From Branchiostoma lanceolatum (lineage: Eukaryota; Chordata; Leptocardii; Amphioxiformes; Branchiostomatidae): DNA of 64,000 bases. The stretch is taken from the NCBI RefSeq assembly GCF_035083965.1, contig NC_089727.1, positions 8,065,501 through 8,129,500 on the forward strand, written 5' to 3'. The position numbers and the translations under genes were made by a program. The notes below the pieces were generated by a model that saw only the letters and a program-made list of their open reading frames with translations, had not been told where the DNA came from and did not search any database. Numbering within the stretch: position 1 is the first letter of the stretch; every line of letters begins with the position of its first letter. Shown one piece after another: positions 11,623 to 22,765 of this stretch.

Positions 11623-13900
11623 GGGGGAGGTGGAGAACAAACCTAGCCATTAGCATGCCTTTCTTCAGGTCTCGGTTCCGACAGGAAGTTGTTGAAAACG
11701 TGGTGGTGTTTCAGTGTTATTTATATAGCCTGTGGTTGCCCGTATGTTGTATGTTGTATAAAGGTTCGGAGAGCACATTCCATCCCAGTTGCAAAACCAA
11801 CCGTTGTGTTCGTGGGTGTTGCTTTCGAGCTGCGAGCAGTTGGACACCTTACGACGTTTTATATAACTTGAAGTTCTCGTTAAGCCTTAGGCGTGTCTGA
11901 CCCTCTGTGAGGATACTTGGCAGTGGTTGGTTGACGGTGGAATGACACAGTTAACTATGAAATATGTAACATGTCAATTTCTTACTGTGTTTGTAATCAG
12001 GATAATACAAATATGAAACATATTGGTGCTTATTCTTCACAAGCAATATAAAGAATTCTTCTTGTTGAAAATAAAACAGGCCCAAAACTGTACCAATAAG
12101 TGCAGGAAAATAGTTGAAGTAAAATTTTGGAAGGTTTTCCAAATTTTCTTGTTCAGATTGCCAGGTTGTTCGATTGTAGTTGATGCTTTACAATAATAAA
12201 CTTTTGAAGCAATATTCAAAATGGGAGGAAACAAACACAAACTCCCTATCTGTTCCATTATACCATCCCCAGCCAGGTATTCTTATGGAGGGTCAGTCCT
12301 TACAGAACACAGTAAAACATGAAACTGTTGTGTTGTCCAGTTTGAGAGGTGTGACCTCTCCATAGACAGTGTTGTAGATGTTAGAGTTGGAACAATGCAA
12401 TCATGGGTGTGTGATGATCATGTAGCTGTTGCATTGTAGGTAGAGTATACACCATCCTCATTGGTCAAGATCCCTAAAAGCTGTTTGCTGTGATATATTT
12501 GACCAATCACCATCCAGCTGGCACAACTTTTGAACCAATCAGACACATGATAGGTCATTCCTCCTACTTAATATTAATGAGCTTTTGTCAAGCTCCCCAA
12601 GCTTCTTCTGTCAGGTAAGCACTGATTGGCTGGAAGCTAGGCCATACCAAATATGGCAAGCTCTTACAACGGAAACATTTAAAAAGTGTCAGAGGTTGAT
12701 TTGCCAGGTGTACTACAGCAAAGAGCTGTTTAAGTTTCTGACAAGTGAGGATAAGCACATGTTAGCACCACCATACTGTGTAAAAAAAATGTGTAGAAAT
12801 ATTTAATGTGTTAAGTTGTTTATTCTCACCATTTGTATTGAAGCCTTAAAATGCAATAAACTTTAGTTAGTGATTTAAGTTATAATGCTGTAGTATTTTC
12901 CTTCCGACTTCTCCAGAATGTATTATGTCTTTTGTGATTAGAAAGAAGAACCTCACTAAAGTTTAGTTAGTTGAACCTTTCAGCTGTCAATAGATAAGTT
13001 TTAAAGGTGAAAAACGTTGTTAGTTTGAGAGGTTTATATGTATATGTTGTATGGCTGAGGAGGGCATTTTGCTAGTTCTCCTAGTTAAGCGAGAATAGGT
13101 GTAGAGCACAAGAACAATGTGGAAAGAGCGAGCGAAACATGTCATGTTGTTGAACTTCATATCTAAGAAGCTCACAGAAAACAGGAATAGAGATGTGTCG
13201 GCATGATGTTGCAGAAAGTGTATATTTACAAGTGAACGTTGTTTTTTTTGTATCCTTGATATGAGATAGTTTCTTTGAGTTCTACGTTGATTTCTCTTTG
13301 TTAGCAAGCTGAAGTATTTTTGGCGGTGCCTCCGGAGCGGAGCCTGCTTTATTTGTTGCTTTGCTTCTCTAAAAAAAATGCATGCCAAACGTTAACTAGA
13401 GAAGATGAAAAATAACAGGAAAGAGATGTAAAGAGTTCACCCCGATGAGTGCCTTTTGTTTGATGACCTGATGATGATCACACCATATTGCTTTAAATCT
13501 GAGATCGTAACCAAATAGAACTGCTTTGTTGTTGTTTTGCCTTTTTGTTTTGTTTACCAGAGATTGCTTTCGGTAAATTTGTGGGCACAGTATTTATTGC
13601 AAGAGATATGAGATTGCTGCAAGAAAAGCCTTATTTATGGGGTGCAATAAGAAGAGATTATGTATAACTGAGAAAGCGTTTTTTCGTTCAGAGAGATGTA
13701 TATGAGAGAGACCGTGAAAGACAAAGCAGTGAAGACTTCTTATTTCTTTAAGAACCTTCAGTTTCAAGCCATTTCTTTTCCTTGTTGTTGTTCCGGTGCT
13801 TTGCTATTGCATGGAATGGCAGCTGACTTCCTCATCTGCAGAAGAACTATTTTCAATACAAAGTACAGTGCAAGTTTTTTTGGCTTCAATAAACTTTTCC
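11623..13900 (+). other. Probable 3' UTR of the RG/Pro-rich gene
   Basis: No long frame follows the stop at 11622. Candidate AATAAA signals are at 12195-12200, 12855-12860 and 13888-13893, and the last two are each followed by T- or GT-rich sequence. Which one is used cannot be decided from sequence. Confidence 0.45.
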
Positions 13901-14484
13901 ATTATAGTACTTTGAGTGGACTCTGTCTTTTGTTGTGTGTGTACTTGTGTCAAAACTGGTGGGTTACGCCGAAGGGTGGTTATACCAGCTATATACAGAT
14001 ACAGAAAACACTGTTTTATGGGATAAGTTAGGAACCTTCAAGAAGACTTGAGCAGATAACAACTGTGGACTTGTGAAATGAGTACAAAGTTTTTGAAAGT
14101 CATAGTCGGTATCAGAAAAGCTACAAATCTCGAAAAACTGATTAACCATCAATAAAAAAAAATCTTATGCAAAAACAGCCTCTTTTCATCCAAGGTTTGT
14201 CATTTTTCCCTAAGATCTGTAGGCCTTATCACCCAACTCATGTTTCACATAAATTTTTACAATTTCCAAACCAAATTAGATACACGAAACAAAAACTTGA
14301 CATGTATGTATTCCACAAAAATTTCTATGAATTTGATAGAATCCAATACAAAAACATCCTTGTACATGTACATGCACATATTTTCTATGAGTTTGTATCT
14401 GAGTTCTCTAAACTGATCATACACTCTGGTGATTTTTACTTTAAACAGAGATGGACATGTGTAAGCAAAAGGCTTAAAGGAAAC

Positions 14485-17400
14485 TTAATCTTTCTTGCCA
14501 GAAATGTGTTTCACAAAGCCCTGACACATGAGCACAAACCAGTAGTAATTCAAACTGTTAAACAGAAGACACCCTGAGACGTAACACAAGGACACTTGAA
14601 GAGGCAGCTCGTAGAAGTCGTCTTGTGTTGCCATGACCTTGACAAGGTTGAAGGTCCCGATGGCTGTCACCACCACGCGGGCGATAAAGAACGTCACCAA
14701 CATGACGACACCATTCACAACGTAGAGCTTAGTCTTCTTGTAGCCGAAATCCATAAGGAGATATCTGCCAGTACAAGAAAAATGGAAAGCGATCAGGTAA
14801 TAACATTTGCTAATGTAGATGTTTGATGATTATTGCTCATTGTGAAATGTATCATTCATTCAGTTTATGCCAGGCTGTCTCCAGGACCCGTCCATCCGTC
14901 CCAGGACGGAAATTTGCTTGTTAGGACGGAAAAAAATTCACACTGTCCTTCCCAAAATCTGAACTTTATGACATGAAATTGATGAAAATGCATCTTTGTA
15001 AGCTTAAAATGATGACTTTAACAACGAAAATACAAAACATCCGCACCCAAACAATGAGTGTGGTTGAAAAAAATTTGAAGCTAGAGACAGCCCTGAGTTA
15101 ATGTTAAGTTCTCCTTTTTTGTATCCTGATTTGTTATGATTTTGTAAGGGCTCCCTTGGAAGTCAGTTACTTGGTTAACTGAAGGGACCCCCCAAAAGAT
15201 TCATTAAAAAATAAACGTACAAGTTTGTAGACATCAGATTTTCAGATAATGAACATTCAAATGATTTTTAAGTAAGAATATAACAGTCATCACCTAATAT
15301 CCAAGCAGATGTTTGAGGATGCTAAATCATTAAATGTACTACATGAACCATCAGGGACTCGGTTGGACACTCAGATGGAAGACGTAACGATTTAGCTTCC
15401 CCCAAATATCTGCTTGGAGATTGGGTATCACCTTCTACAGTCATAATAGAGTTTTGTTCTTAAAGGGTATAATACACCAAAATACAACATTTTCCTATTA
15501 TCTGAAATAGGAATAGCATCATTGAAGGAATAGACACGTTTAAAACAAATCACATCCTTCTGATGTCATCTAACATTGAACCATCAGAAACCATACTTTC
15601 ATGGATCCAACTCTTTATTTTTATCTGATCTTCTCACCAGGTGATTACATTAATTCATTCATTCATTCATTAATCAGTGACTAAATACCTGCTCATGACG
15701 TCAGAATGAACACGGCAGCCGGTTAGGAACCTTACACAACGGCTTGCGAAAAACATTATTTAATGGGCAAACAGTGCTTAATTATCGTGATAACATTTAA
15801 TTAAAGGATATAACAATATCTCTTTCGTGTTCTTGTTAAAATAACGTTCTTTCCGAGCCGTTGTGCAAAGTTCCAAATCGACTGCCATCTTCGTTGTGAC
15901 GTCATGAGCAGGTAAGTCACTGATTAATGTAATTACCCAGTGGGAAGAGTCAAAAGCTAGAGGTATGATGTTTTCATGGTTCGATGTTCAATAACATCCG
16001 AAGTGTGCATATGTTGTGAAAATTTCTATGTTATTAAACATATAGTATTATGTTTTAAGTAATTTTAGGACATTCTTAATGTTGATGTCATTGGTGTCTT
16101 ATGCCCTTAAAGATAAGAATAAAGCTGATTAAGAGAACTCAATGGGAGATGGGAGTCAGAACTTGCATTCTCCTTGCCTTAGAAAGACGCTTGGGTTCGA
16201 CAGTTCCATCATAATGGTTATGTTGCCATAGAATGCCATACAGGGATAAAACTGTGAGGAAGAACAAGTGAAGTTGTGAACATCAACAAATTTTAGGTAC
16301 AGGTACAGGTTTAGATAAAGCTACCTGTTTGAATACTGTACCGGTACACAGCTCTGTTTACACATCTTTGATTAAAATAGGCACAAATTACAGTAACTGT
16401 AGTTTAACATTGCCGCATGATAACGGCTTCACCAAAAATGGACGGGGAAAACAACAGAACACTCCGAATATGACCTTAGTTTTTTACAAGCTGCGTCATG
16501 GTTTTAACTGCTTATTGCAGTGAGATGCATTGTGGGTTACATGATAAGTAACATCTCAAAGTTGTAGGCCCCTAGCTGAGACAAATGGAATTTGTCTGGA
16601 TATGTACTTAGAACTGATTACAAGTTAGGGGCCTTCACCATTGACATTTACCAACAATGCATCTCGCTGGACATGTGCAGTTTAAAGGAGTCCTAAACTC
16701 CAGAAGGGGGTGTTATTTTCCACTAGATTATGTATCAATAAATACATAATCAGACAACTTTTCACAAAATTCTGCTTGTGGTGAATTGCACAAGGCGTGT
16801 TTGGTAAAACAATATGATACTCACTAAACCCGTGCAGACCCTATAACCATGTATTCCCTATGCGTAAACATACATCTTTAATCGTAAATATTTTTGGCAT
16901 AAATGAGGGTGGTTAAGCACAATAAGAAGGCCAAATGTTGAGAAGATATAAAAGAACACATAGCCAGAAGGTTTTTCTTAACCACCCTGACATTCTTTTT
17001 GTAATCTAACTTTTGTCAGGCCTTGTAAGGCACATTGTATTAAGCCATAGGCTGAGATTTTTTGATTTAATTAATTAGAAAATAGAGGGTCACCTGGGGA
17101 ATTTAGTAGAATACTGGATGCTTTTTGATTCGCACGGATCTAGTGGGTACTTTATCGTATACTGTAAAAAATATCAATTTTTACTTCCTAAAATTATCAT
17201 CTATTGGAAAATAGCTCCCCCCTCTGGACTTTAGGACTCCTTTAAACAGTGAATCAGCTTATTGGAAGATTCCACGTACCATTCCGATGAATGAGCAGTA
17301 CAGAGACATACAGTGGTGGGCCACGTAGAGCTTGGTGGACAGCTGGGTGTGAAGGGCCATCAGCAGAAGGTCTGTGAAAAGATTCCCACTTATGTAAGTA

Positions 17401-18883
17401 GCTTGGTTAAAAATATAAAATAACACCACATGTAGCTCTGCTGGACTTATGCATGCATTAACTGCTTTGGAATATGACAAGGCTATATTGATTAGATTAC
17501 ATGGATAACATTCCCTGAGCACCCCAAAATTGATGCATGCGTGCAAAGCAAATAACAAGTTGGGCAAAAAAATGACCTCATTATGAAGTGGTAAAGAACT
17601 TCAAGGTTCTTTCATATCTTCTTTGACTATTGAAGACTTCGGTCGAAATACATTTTGTGCTACGAGTAAGTTTACGACAAAATCAGTATGTTCCATGATA
17701 GGAAAAGAAGCATTGTACGAATAAGTATCAATCTTCCAATTTTTTTTTGCAATTTATGGCATATATTTGCAACTTCTTTGTATAATTTACAGTACGGTTG
17801 CAAATTTTCTTCTTGGAAAACGGACAAAAATTCATGTAGTCAAGTCAGTATGGCAATTATGATAACTAGTGCAAAACAGATTCGGTATATTTTTTCACAC
17901 TCTGAACATTACTAATAGTGTAATTTTCTTTTACAATTTTCAATCGTCCTATAATTTCCAGTCCATACAATTTGACCATATTTACCTGTGCATGCATATC
18001 CCATGTACATGGACGCTGCCAATCTGACCCAGGGGGAGTCAAACCTGGTGGTGAAAAAACATCACAGGTATTCATAAATAGTGAATATGGATGATACAAA
18101 AAGCCAGCTGTGGACATTAAGATTATGATACAAAGTAGTTGCGATCCCACAGCCTATGCCAACTCCGTCAGAATGTAGCATAAAAGCATAAAAGTGCAAA
18201 TATTTGACGTAGCCACTCTCTCATTTTTCGAACCGATAATTGCCATGCTGTCATTGGTTTAGCTGCTGATTGTGATGGACAGTCAGGGTCGGTCTATTGT
18301 TGGTATTGTTGGGAACAAAGTATGCAGAAACGTGCAAGCTGTTGCAACTTTCGACAAGTTAGATGGGTTGCACAAAATTGATTTGCTAGCCACTTTCCAT
18401 TTATTGGTTCTTATACTAAAGCAATAGCAGTACGTTATGACGCGCTGACTGGCATGCTAACAATTGAAGCACATATTTTGTGTATCAAAAATCGTGGCCA
18501 CTCACCATACGCCCCCTGGCGGCAGCTCGGTGCACATGTAGGTGTACCATGACAGGATAGTGGCGGGTATGGCATGACAGATCACCTTAAAACTGAGGAG
18601 AAAATAAAATTATTTGTACGATTCAACAATACAGCTCTGAGACAGAACCTTATGAACGAAATTTTGTTACAGATAGGTTGAAATTCTAGCGGTTTCACGT
18701 GCAAAACTCGTGTTGAAGTTGAGAGAAAACCTACTTGTCGTCCACTGACACCTGTTTTTCCCTGGACATCGCCCGATACGTTACAGAAAATCGTCCGAAG
18801 ATTTCACGACTCAGACGAAACACCAGTAACCATGTTAAGAACGAACAGACAGAAACCAGGGGATAGATAGTTTCTACTGCCAT
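14485..18883 (-). CDS. TLC-domain multi-pass membrane protein (TMEM56/TLCD4-like), one internal exon not found
   Basis: Minus-strand exons are 18883-18735 (ATG at 18883), 18592-18506, 18044-17986, 17371-17280 and 14764-14485 (stop). The first four join in phase. The start MAVETIYPLVSVCSFLTWLL is a membrane helix. Later segments include FKVICHAIPATILSWYTYM, ELPPGGVWFDSPWVRLAASM, TDLLLMALHTQLSTKLYVAHH and CMSLYCSFIGM, which place a conserved His pair as in TLC (TRAM-LAG1-CLN8) domains. The last exon carries LYVVNGVVMLVTFFIARVVV and NYYWFVLMCQGFVKHI with a Lys-rich end (GKKD). The 17280 exon ends in phase 0 but the 14764 exon needs two bases from upstream. A short exon, about 70 bp and normally carrying the EFSTPF-like TLC core, is therefore missing from this model. 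TLC proteins act in lipid synthesis or sensing in the ER or plasma membrane; the substrate here is unknown. Confidence 0.75.
15291..15434. mobile_element. Foldback MITE, family C (TIR CCAAGCAGA)
   Basis: The left end 'cacctaatatccaagcagat' and right end 'atctgcttggagattgggta' are inverted repeats with arms of about 40 bp. Relatives are at 49268-49513 and 53388-53563. It lies in the long last intron of the TLC gene. Confidence 0.65.
15463..16109. mobile_element. Large foldback element with TTAA borders (piggyBac-like MITE)
   Basis: The left terminus reads TTAAAGGGTATAATACACCA and the right TGGTGTCTTATGCCCTTAA. Inner arms pair over more than 200 bp, including 'acctgctcatgacgtcag' with 'tgacgtcatgagcaggt' and 'tgattacattaatt' with its complement. 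The TTAA at both ends fits the target site of piggyBac transposases. No transposase frame is present. It lies in the last intron of the TLC gene. Confidence 0.65.
16517..16680. mobile_element. Short MITE with 'gcagtgagatgcattgt' ends
   Basis: The left 'tgcagtgagatgcattgtgg' and right 'aacaatgcatctcgctgg' are imperfect inverted repeats, and an inner 'taggcccctagc' pairs with 'gttaggggcc'. It directly abuts the next element. Confidence 0.5.
16681..17247. mobile_element. Foldback MITE, about 567 bp (TIR TTTAAAGGAGTCCTAAA)
   Basis: Left end 'tttaaaggagtcctaaactc' and right end 'ctttaggactcctttaaa' form terminal inverted repeats of about 45 bp. A nested 'gggtggttaag...cttaaccaccc' pair lies at about 16908-16987. 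Its right end is 33 bp from the coding exon at 17280-17371. Confidence 0.7.
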
Positions 18884-19798
18884 CTTATCTAACGTTAGCA
18901 CTGTCTCCTCACAATCTTGCGACGTTAAGTAGGAGAACCTCTTAGAATTGTGTACACCGTTGGACTCTGTACTAAAGGTTTAGGCAACAATGGTCAACAA
19001 AACACACAGTGAAATCCAGGCCTGGTCAGATCAAAGTCCAAAAAGTAAAAAATTCCGGGTCTATAATTGGTTAAGAGCAGCGTTTGTAAAAGGACTGTGA
19101 CCCCAGGAGGGGAAAGCTCTGATCATTATATATTCATGTGCTGGTAATAAACAGAGAATGTGATACCATTTGCATGTCTGCAATGTTGATTAAAAAATAC
19201 CATTGTTAGTTTTGCTTCATGATTAATACATAATCTTTCTCCGGAAACCCTCGTGATTTGGGCGCCGTGCATGATAAAATCCCGTTGTTGTTGCCAAACC
19301 GTAAAAGTCGCATGAAATGCCAAAGTTTCTATAGATATATGACGTCACGGTCTCCGGTCGTAAACCGTCAAGTGACTGTAATCTAGAGTTGTAAATAACG
19401 CCCCCGTGCGATGTGTTTTGGTACTTCTCATATGTCTAACATTCGTTGCTACAGTCGGGTTTTCAAGTATTTGTCCTACTCTGGTCATACTTACGTTGCG
19501 TACCATGCTCAAACGTTTGATGGATGGTACAAAACATGTCAGAATAGAAAAAAGGAATTCATTGTCATTGTCTCCGGATCTACTAGCCCATAACCCAAGG
19601 AATGCATCACCCAATTGACATTTAAAAATACCCGTCTTATCAAGGCCAGCAAACACAGATTCCGGTGCTAGAATGGGCTAAGCAAACTATGGCGTTGTAA
19701 TCTAAAGCGCTGCTCAAACGTCGTAAAAACATTGAAAATCTCTGCAGCCAACGCATCGTTCTCACTGACAAAAAAACAACTACTTTTTCGGAAACAAA
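18884..19798. promoter_or_regulatory. Divergent intergenic region between TLC and GPA2 genes, with one CRE
   Basis: This 915-bp head-to-head gap should hold promoters of both genes. A perfect TGACGTCA lies at 19340-19347, about 450 bp from either start. No TATA box is convincing. A 103-codon minus frame at 19345-19656 lacks exon-like support and is not called. Confidence 0.4.
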
Positions 19799-21508
19799 AT
19801 GGTGCGCTTCATTCCATTGTTAGCCATACTGTTTGTGGTAGTTTGTAGCGGTGTGGCTCACGTGTTACCAACGACCGATGAACGGGCCCAGAACGAAGTG
19901 GAACAGCCGAAAACTAGTAACGTTGCCGACCTGACGTCTGAGTGGAATCTGGCGCTTCACACGTCGAGGCAGACGGGCGATTGTCGCCTAGCGGGTACGT
20001 AACAGCATACGTCAAAACAATTTCTCAGTCTGTTTCAAACTAGCCTAGTAAGGGTATTTTACCAGCCCTAGTACTTCTAAGCATAGGCCTTTTTCTGACT
20101 ACCTTCCCAGCCGACCGATTACTGTCGTACCCGTGCGGGGGGCGAAGTAATAGAATCCAATACCATAAAAATTCACGGTTGCGTTAACGGGTCTGGACGG
20201 GCGGGCAACACCACCAGTACCGTAGAGATACCGGGGAGCTCTCGATGGTATGCCGTATGGTTAACAGGCTATTTTTGTAGACATATTCATGAACAAAACT
20301 GATGATGAAAACATACAGGACAGGAATGGGATAAAGGTTCTGTTTTCATTTCTCTTAGTGCTGCTTTGTGGCATCCTGTCCCTTACAACTAGCTTTGAAT
20401 TTATTGTACAATGACAAAATGAAGAGAACGAAATTTAGTGAAGTCCCTGAAACCGGCCGGAATCATTGACTTATACAGTCAATTCAGCGAAAACTTTTAA
20501 TTTTGTAATGAAAAAATAAGACGATGTCGTAGCAGAGATCACAATGTCTACTCTTAACGTTACAAATGACAAGGATTGTTTATCTGGCATAGTTGACATG
20601 ACGTAGCGATGTTTTTAGTTAACAAGTTAATCTTCATCAATTCAAATTAAGGCCATCTAAATTGCTACTGAGAAAACAGCAACCTGTTTGAATCACGTAG
20701 TTGCTTTGATACTACTTTAGAGAATGGAGAGTTCTGTGTGCATGGGGGGGGGGGGGGGGTCCCTCTATCATTAAAAGCTGAAAATGAAACTTTTGGGTTT
20801 GTCTGAATGTCGTTTTAGCTACTTTGATTCTCAATCTTGCAACGTGTAGTCGTTAGGGCCTATCGTAGTTTTCTTTCTTTAAACCCATCTCTAAGCCTTT
20901 TTGCCAGATGAGAAACTGCGTCTCTGAAGTGAAGATAACACTGCCTTGTATATATAGACCTATTCAACATGGTCTGAAGACAAGTTTATTCCCCTTTTAG
21001 GCTATATAAAGAGGATTGCGATGCCGTGGTGTCACACGGCCACCGTTCTCATCAACGCCTGCCGCGGACACTGCGAATCCGAGACCTCACTGTCCCCTTA
21101 CGCCACCGTGCGGGCCTCGAGTGGGCTGCAAGTCTATACCACCAGGGGGAGCTGCTGCACCATAGCAATTACGCATCAGGTGAGTAGTGTATTGGTGGTG
21201 CAGAAATCGGTCTGTGTATACAGAAAAGAATTCCTTTGCATTGAAATGATTTAAAATGTTAAAATATTTCTGGTATGCTGTACCATGGTAGATGGGGTGT
21301 CATAATGGAACAGCATATAACAAACAGGGGATTGCAGATTCTGTATGTTCCGCCAGAGGGGTTAAGGTTTGACATCTCTAACTGCTTTGTTTCTTGTGTT
21401 CTCCCCTCACAGGTGACGTTCAGCACGTTGTGTTGGGACGGTGTGCGCACCAACACTATCGAGTCTGCTGCCAGCTGCGCATGCGGAGTATGTGACTACA
21501 ACCAGTGA
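19799..21508 (+). CDS. GPA2: Glycoprotein hormone alpha-2 subunit (thyrostimulin alpha), three exons
   Basis: Exons 19799-19994, 21001-21179 and 21413-21508 join in phases 1 and 0 and encode 156 residues. The start is a signal peptide (MVRFIPLLAILFVVVCSGVA). A linker of about 40 residues precedes the cystine-knot domain. The mature part has ten cysteines in the GPA2 order: DC, WC, ACRGHCES, SCCTI, LC, SCAC and VC. The blocks NACRGHCES and GSCCTIAITHQV match the alpha-subunit pattern A-C-x-G-H-C-E-S ... C-C-T-I. GPA2 pairs with GPB5 to act on a leucine-rich-repeat glycoprotein-hormone receptor that raises cAMP. GPB5 is not in this window. No N-x-S/T glycosylation site is evident within the knot, which is worth noting because vertebrate alpha subunits are N-glycosylated. 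The protein ends VCDYNQ without an extended tail. Confidence 0.88.
20744..20759. repeat. Poly-G run (16 bases)
   Basis: An uninterrupted run of 16 G lies within the first intron of the GPA2 gene. It could fold as a quadruplex and is prone to length errors in sequencing. Confidence 0.8.
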
Positions 21509-22574
21509 TGACCATAAATTCACCAGAGAGATTCTTAGCCTAGATACTAATGTCTGATTTATCAATGATAAAGCTACGTCTGCAGAAGGTTTATATGGGT
21601 AATTCTCTGTGTTGGACGAAATTGCAAGGAGCAGAATTTTCATTCTGATGATGCAGACTTCAGCTTGACCGTATCACATTAAAACATGTTATTCTGTCGT
21701 TTGTTCCATACACTGAGTAATGCTGTGTAAGGCACTTGGCCAGAATTATGTTTCATAATGTACTAGTATCATTACATTTTAAGGCCACAGCAAGTAAATC
21801 TTATGGATGACATCAGCGCGTGCATTGATTTTCGCCTGATTTTGAAAAAAAAAAACATGATTTTTTACCTTTGGCAATAAGAACAGCTCAGAATGGGGAC
21901 TGAATGGTCTGAATGCCATACGACCGCCACATGGCCTATGTAGCTTCTTGTTTACTTGAATAACTTCGGTAGCAGATCATACAATCAGTTGTTACCCCCA
22001 TGAAAATGGTGGTATTGTTTTGTCTGTCTGTCTGAGTGTGTATTTTTGCATCTTTTTAATACATGCATCAAGAACCTGAGTTTCTAACGATCTTCACTGT
22101 GTATATGTCCGTAACATTGTACAAACTACGGTTATCATATTACATTCTCATGGTTAAATAGATTATAATGATTCCATCCTGCAAAAGGAGAGAACCCATG
22201 TATCTTGTTGTTTTTGTATGATCTAGACTATCAATGGCATTAGATAATGTGCATTGAATACTAACATGAAAGCTATTTATTATTCAGCCATCCATTGGTT
22301 GTGCCACATACATTGACTATCATTTTCAGTTTGAGAATTTCTTAACGAATCACCTATCCATCTAAGACGGTTTTTTTTTCAAATAGCATAACACTGTTCC
22401 CCGTGATCCTTTTCGACGTGCTGTTTGCATTAAAGTACAAAAAATCTCATGCAATAAATTCTATATGCAAATAAAGCAGTAACAATAGCTGGTAGAACCA
22501 TTGCAAAACTGCGAAACAGTAATAATAGTACTAAGTAACACGCGGTGTTGCTTCGATTTCAGACCCAGTCGAAC
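21509..22574. other. Intergenic gap between the convergent GPA2 and lectin genes
   Basis: The stretch holds the 3' flank of the GPA2 gene, a partial family-A MITE (21795-21850), a short (TGTC)n run near 22020 and otherwise AT-rich unique-looking DNA. No coding frame is supported. Confidence 0.5.
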
Positions 22575-22580
22575 TTTATT
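22575..22580 (-). terminator. Poly(A) signal of the lectin gene
   Basis: AATAAA on the minus strand lies about 185 bp downstream of the lectin stop codon at 22766-22768. Confidence 0.5.
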
Positions 22581-22765
22581 TTTTCAACTACGCGCAGTTT
22601 CGGTTGCTTGGATAGATCTGATGGCAATTCGGAGCATGGAATAAGAACCCGGTTTATGATCTGAACACCGTTTGTAAATGTAGTGAAAGAAATAAGCTGT
22701 CCGATGGGGTCTGTAACGAAGGCCACACACGGTACACGTTGGTCCAAATCCACTTCTACGATGAC

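Noticed and set aside
19345-19656. 103-codon minus-strand frame in the divergent promoter region
   Set aside because: No splice sites, domain or codon pattern support it, and it overlaps likely regulatory DNA.
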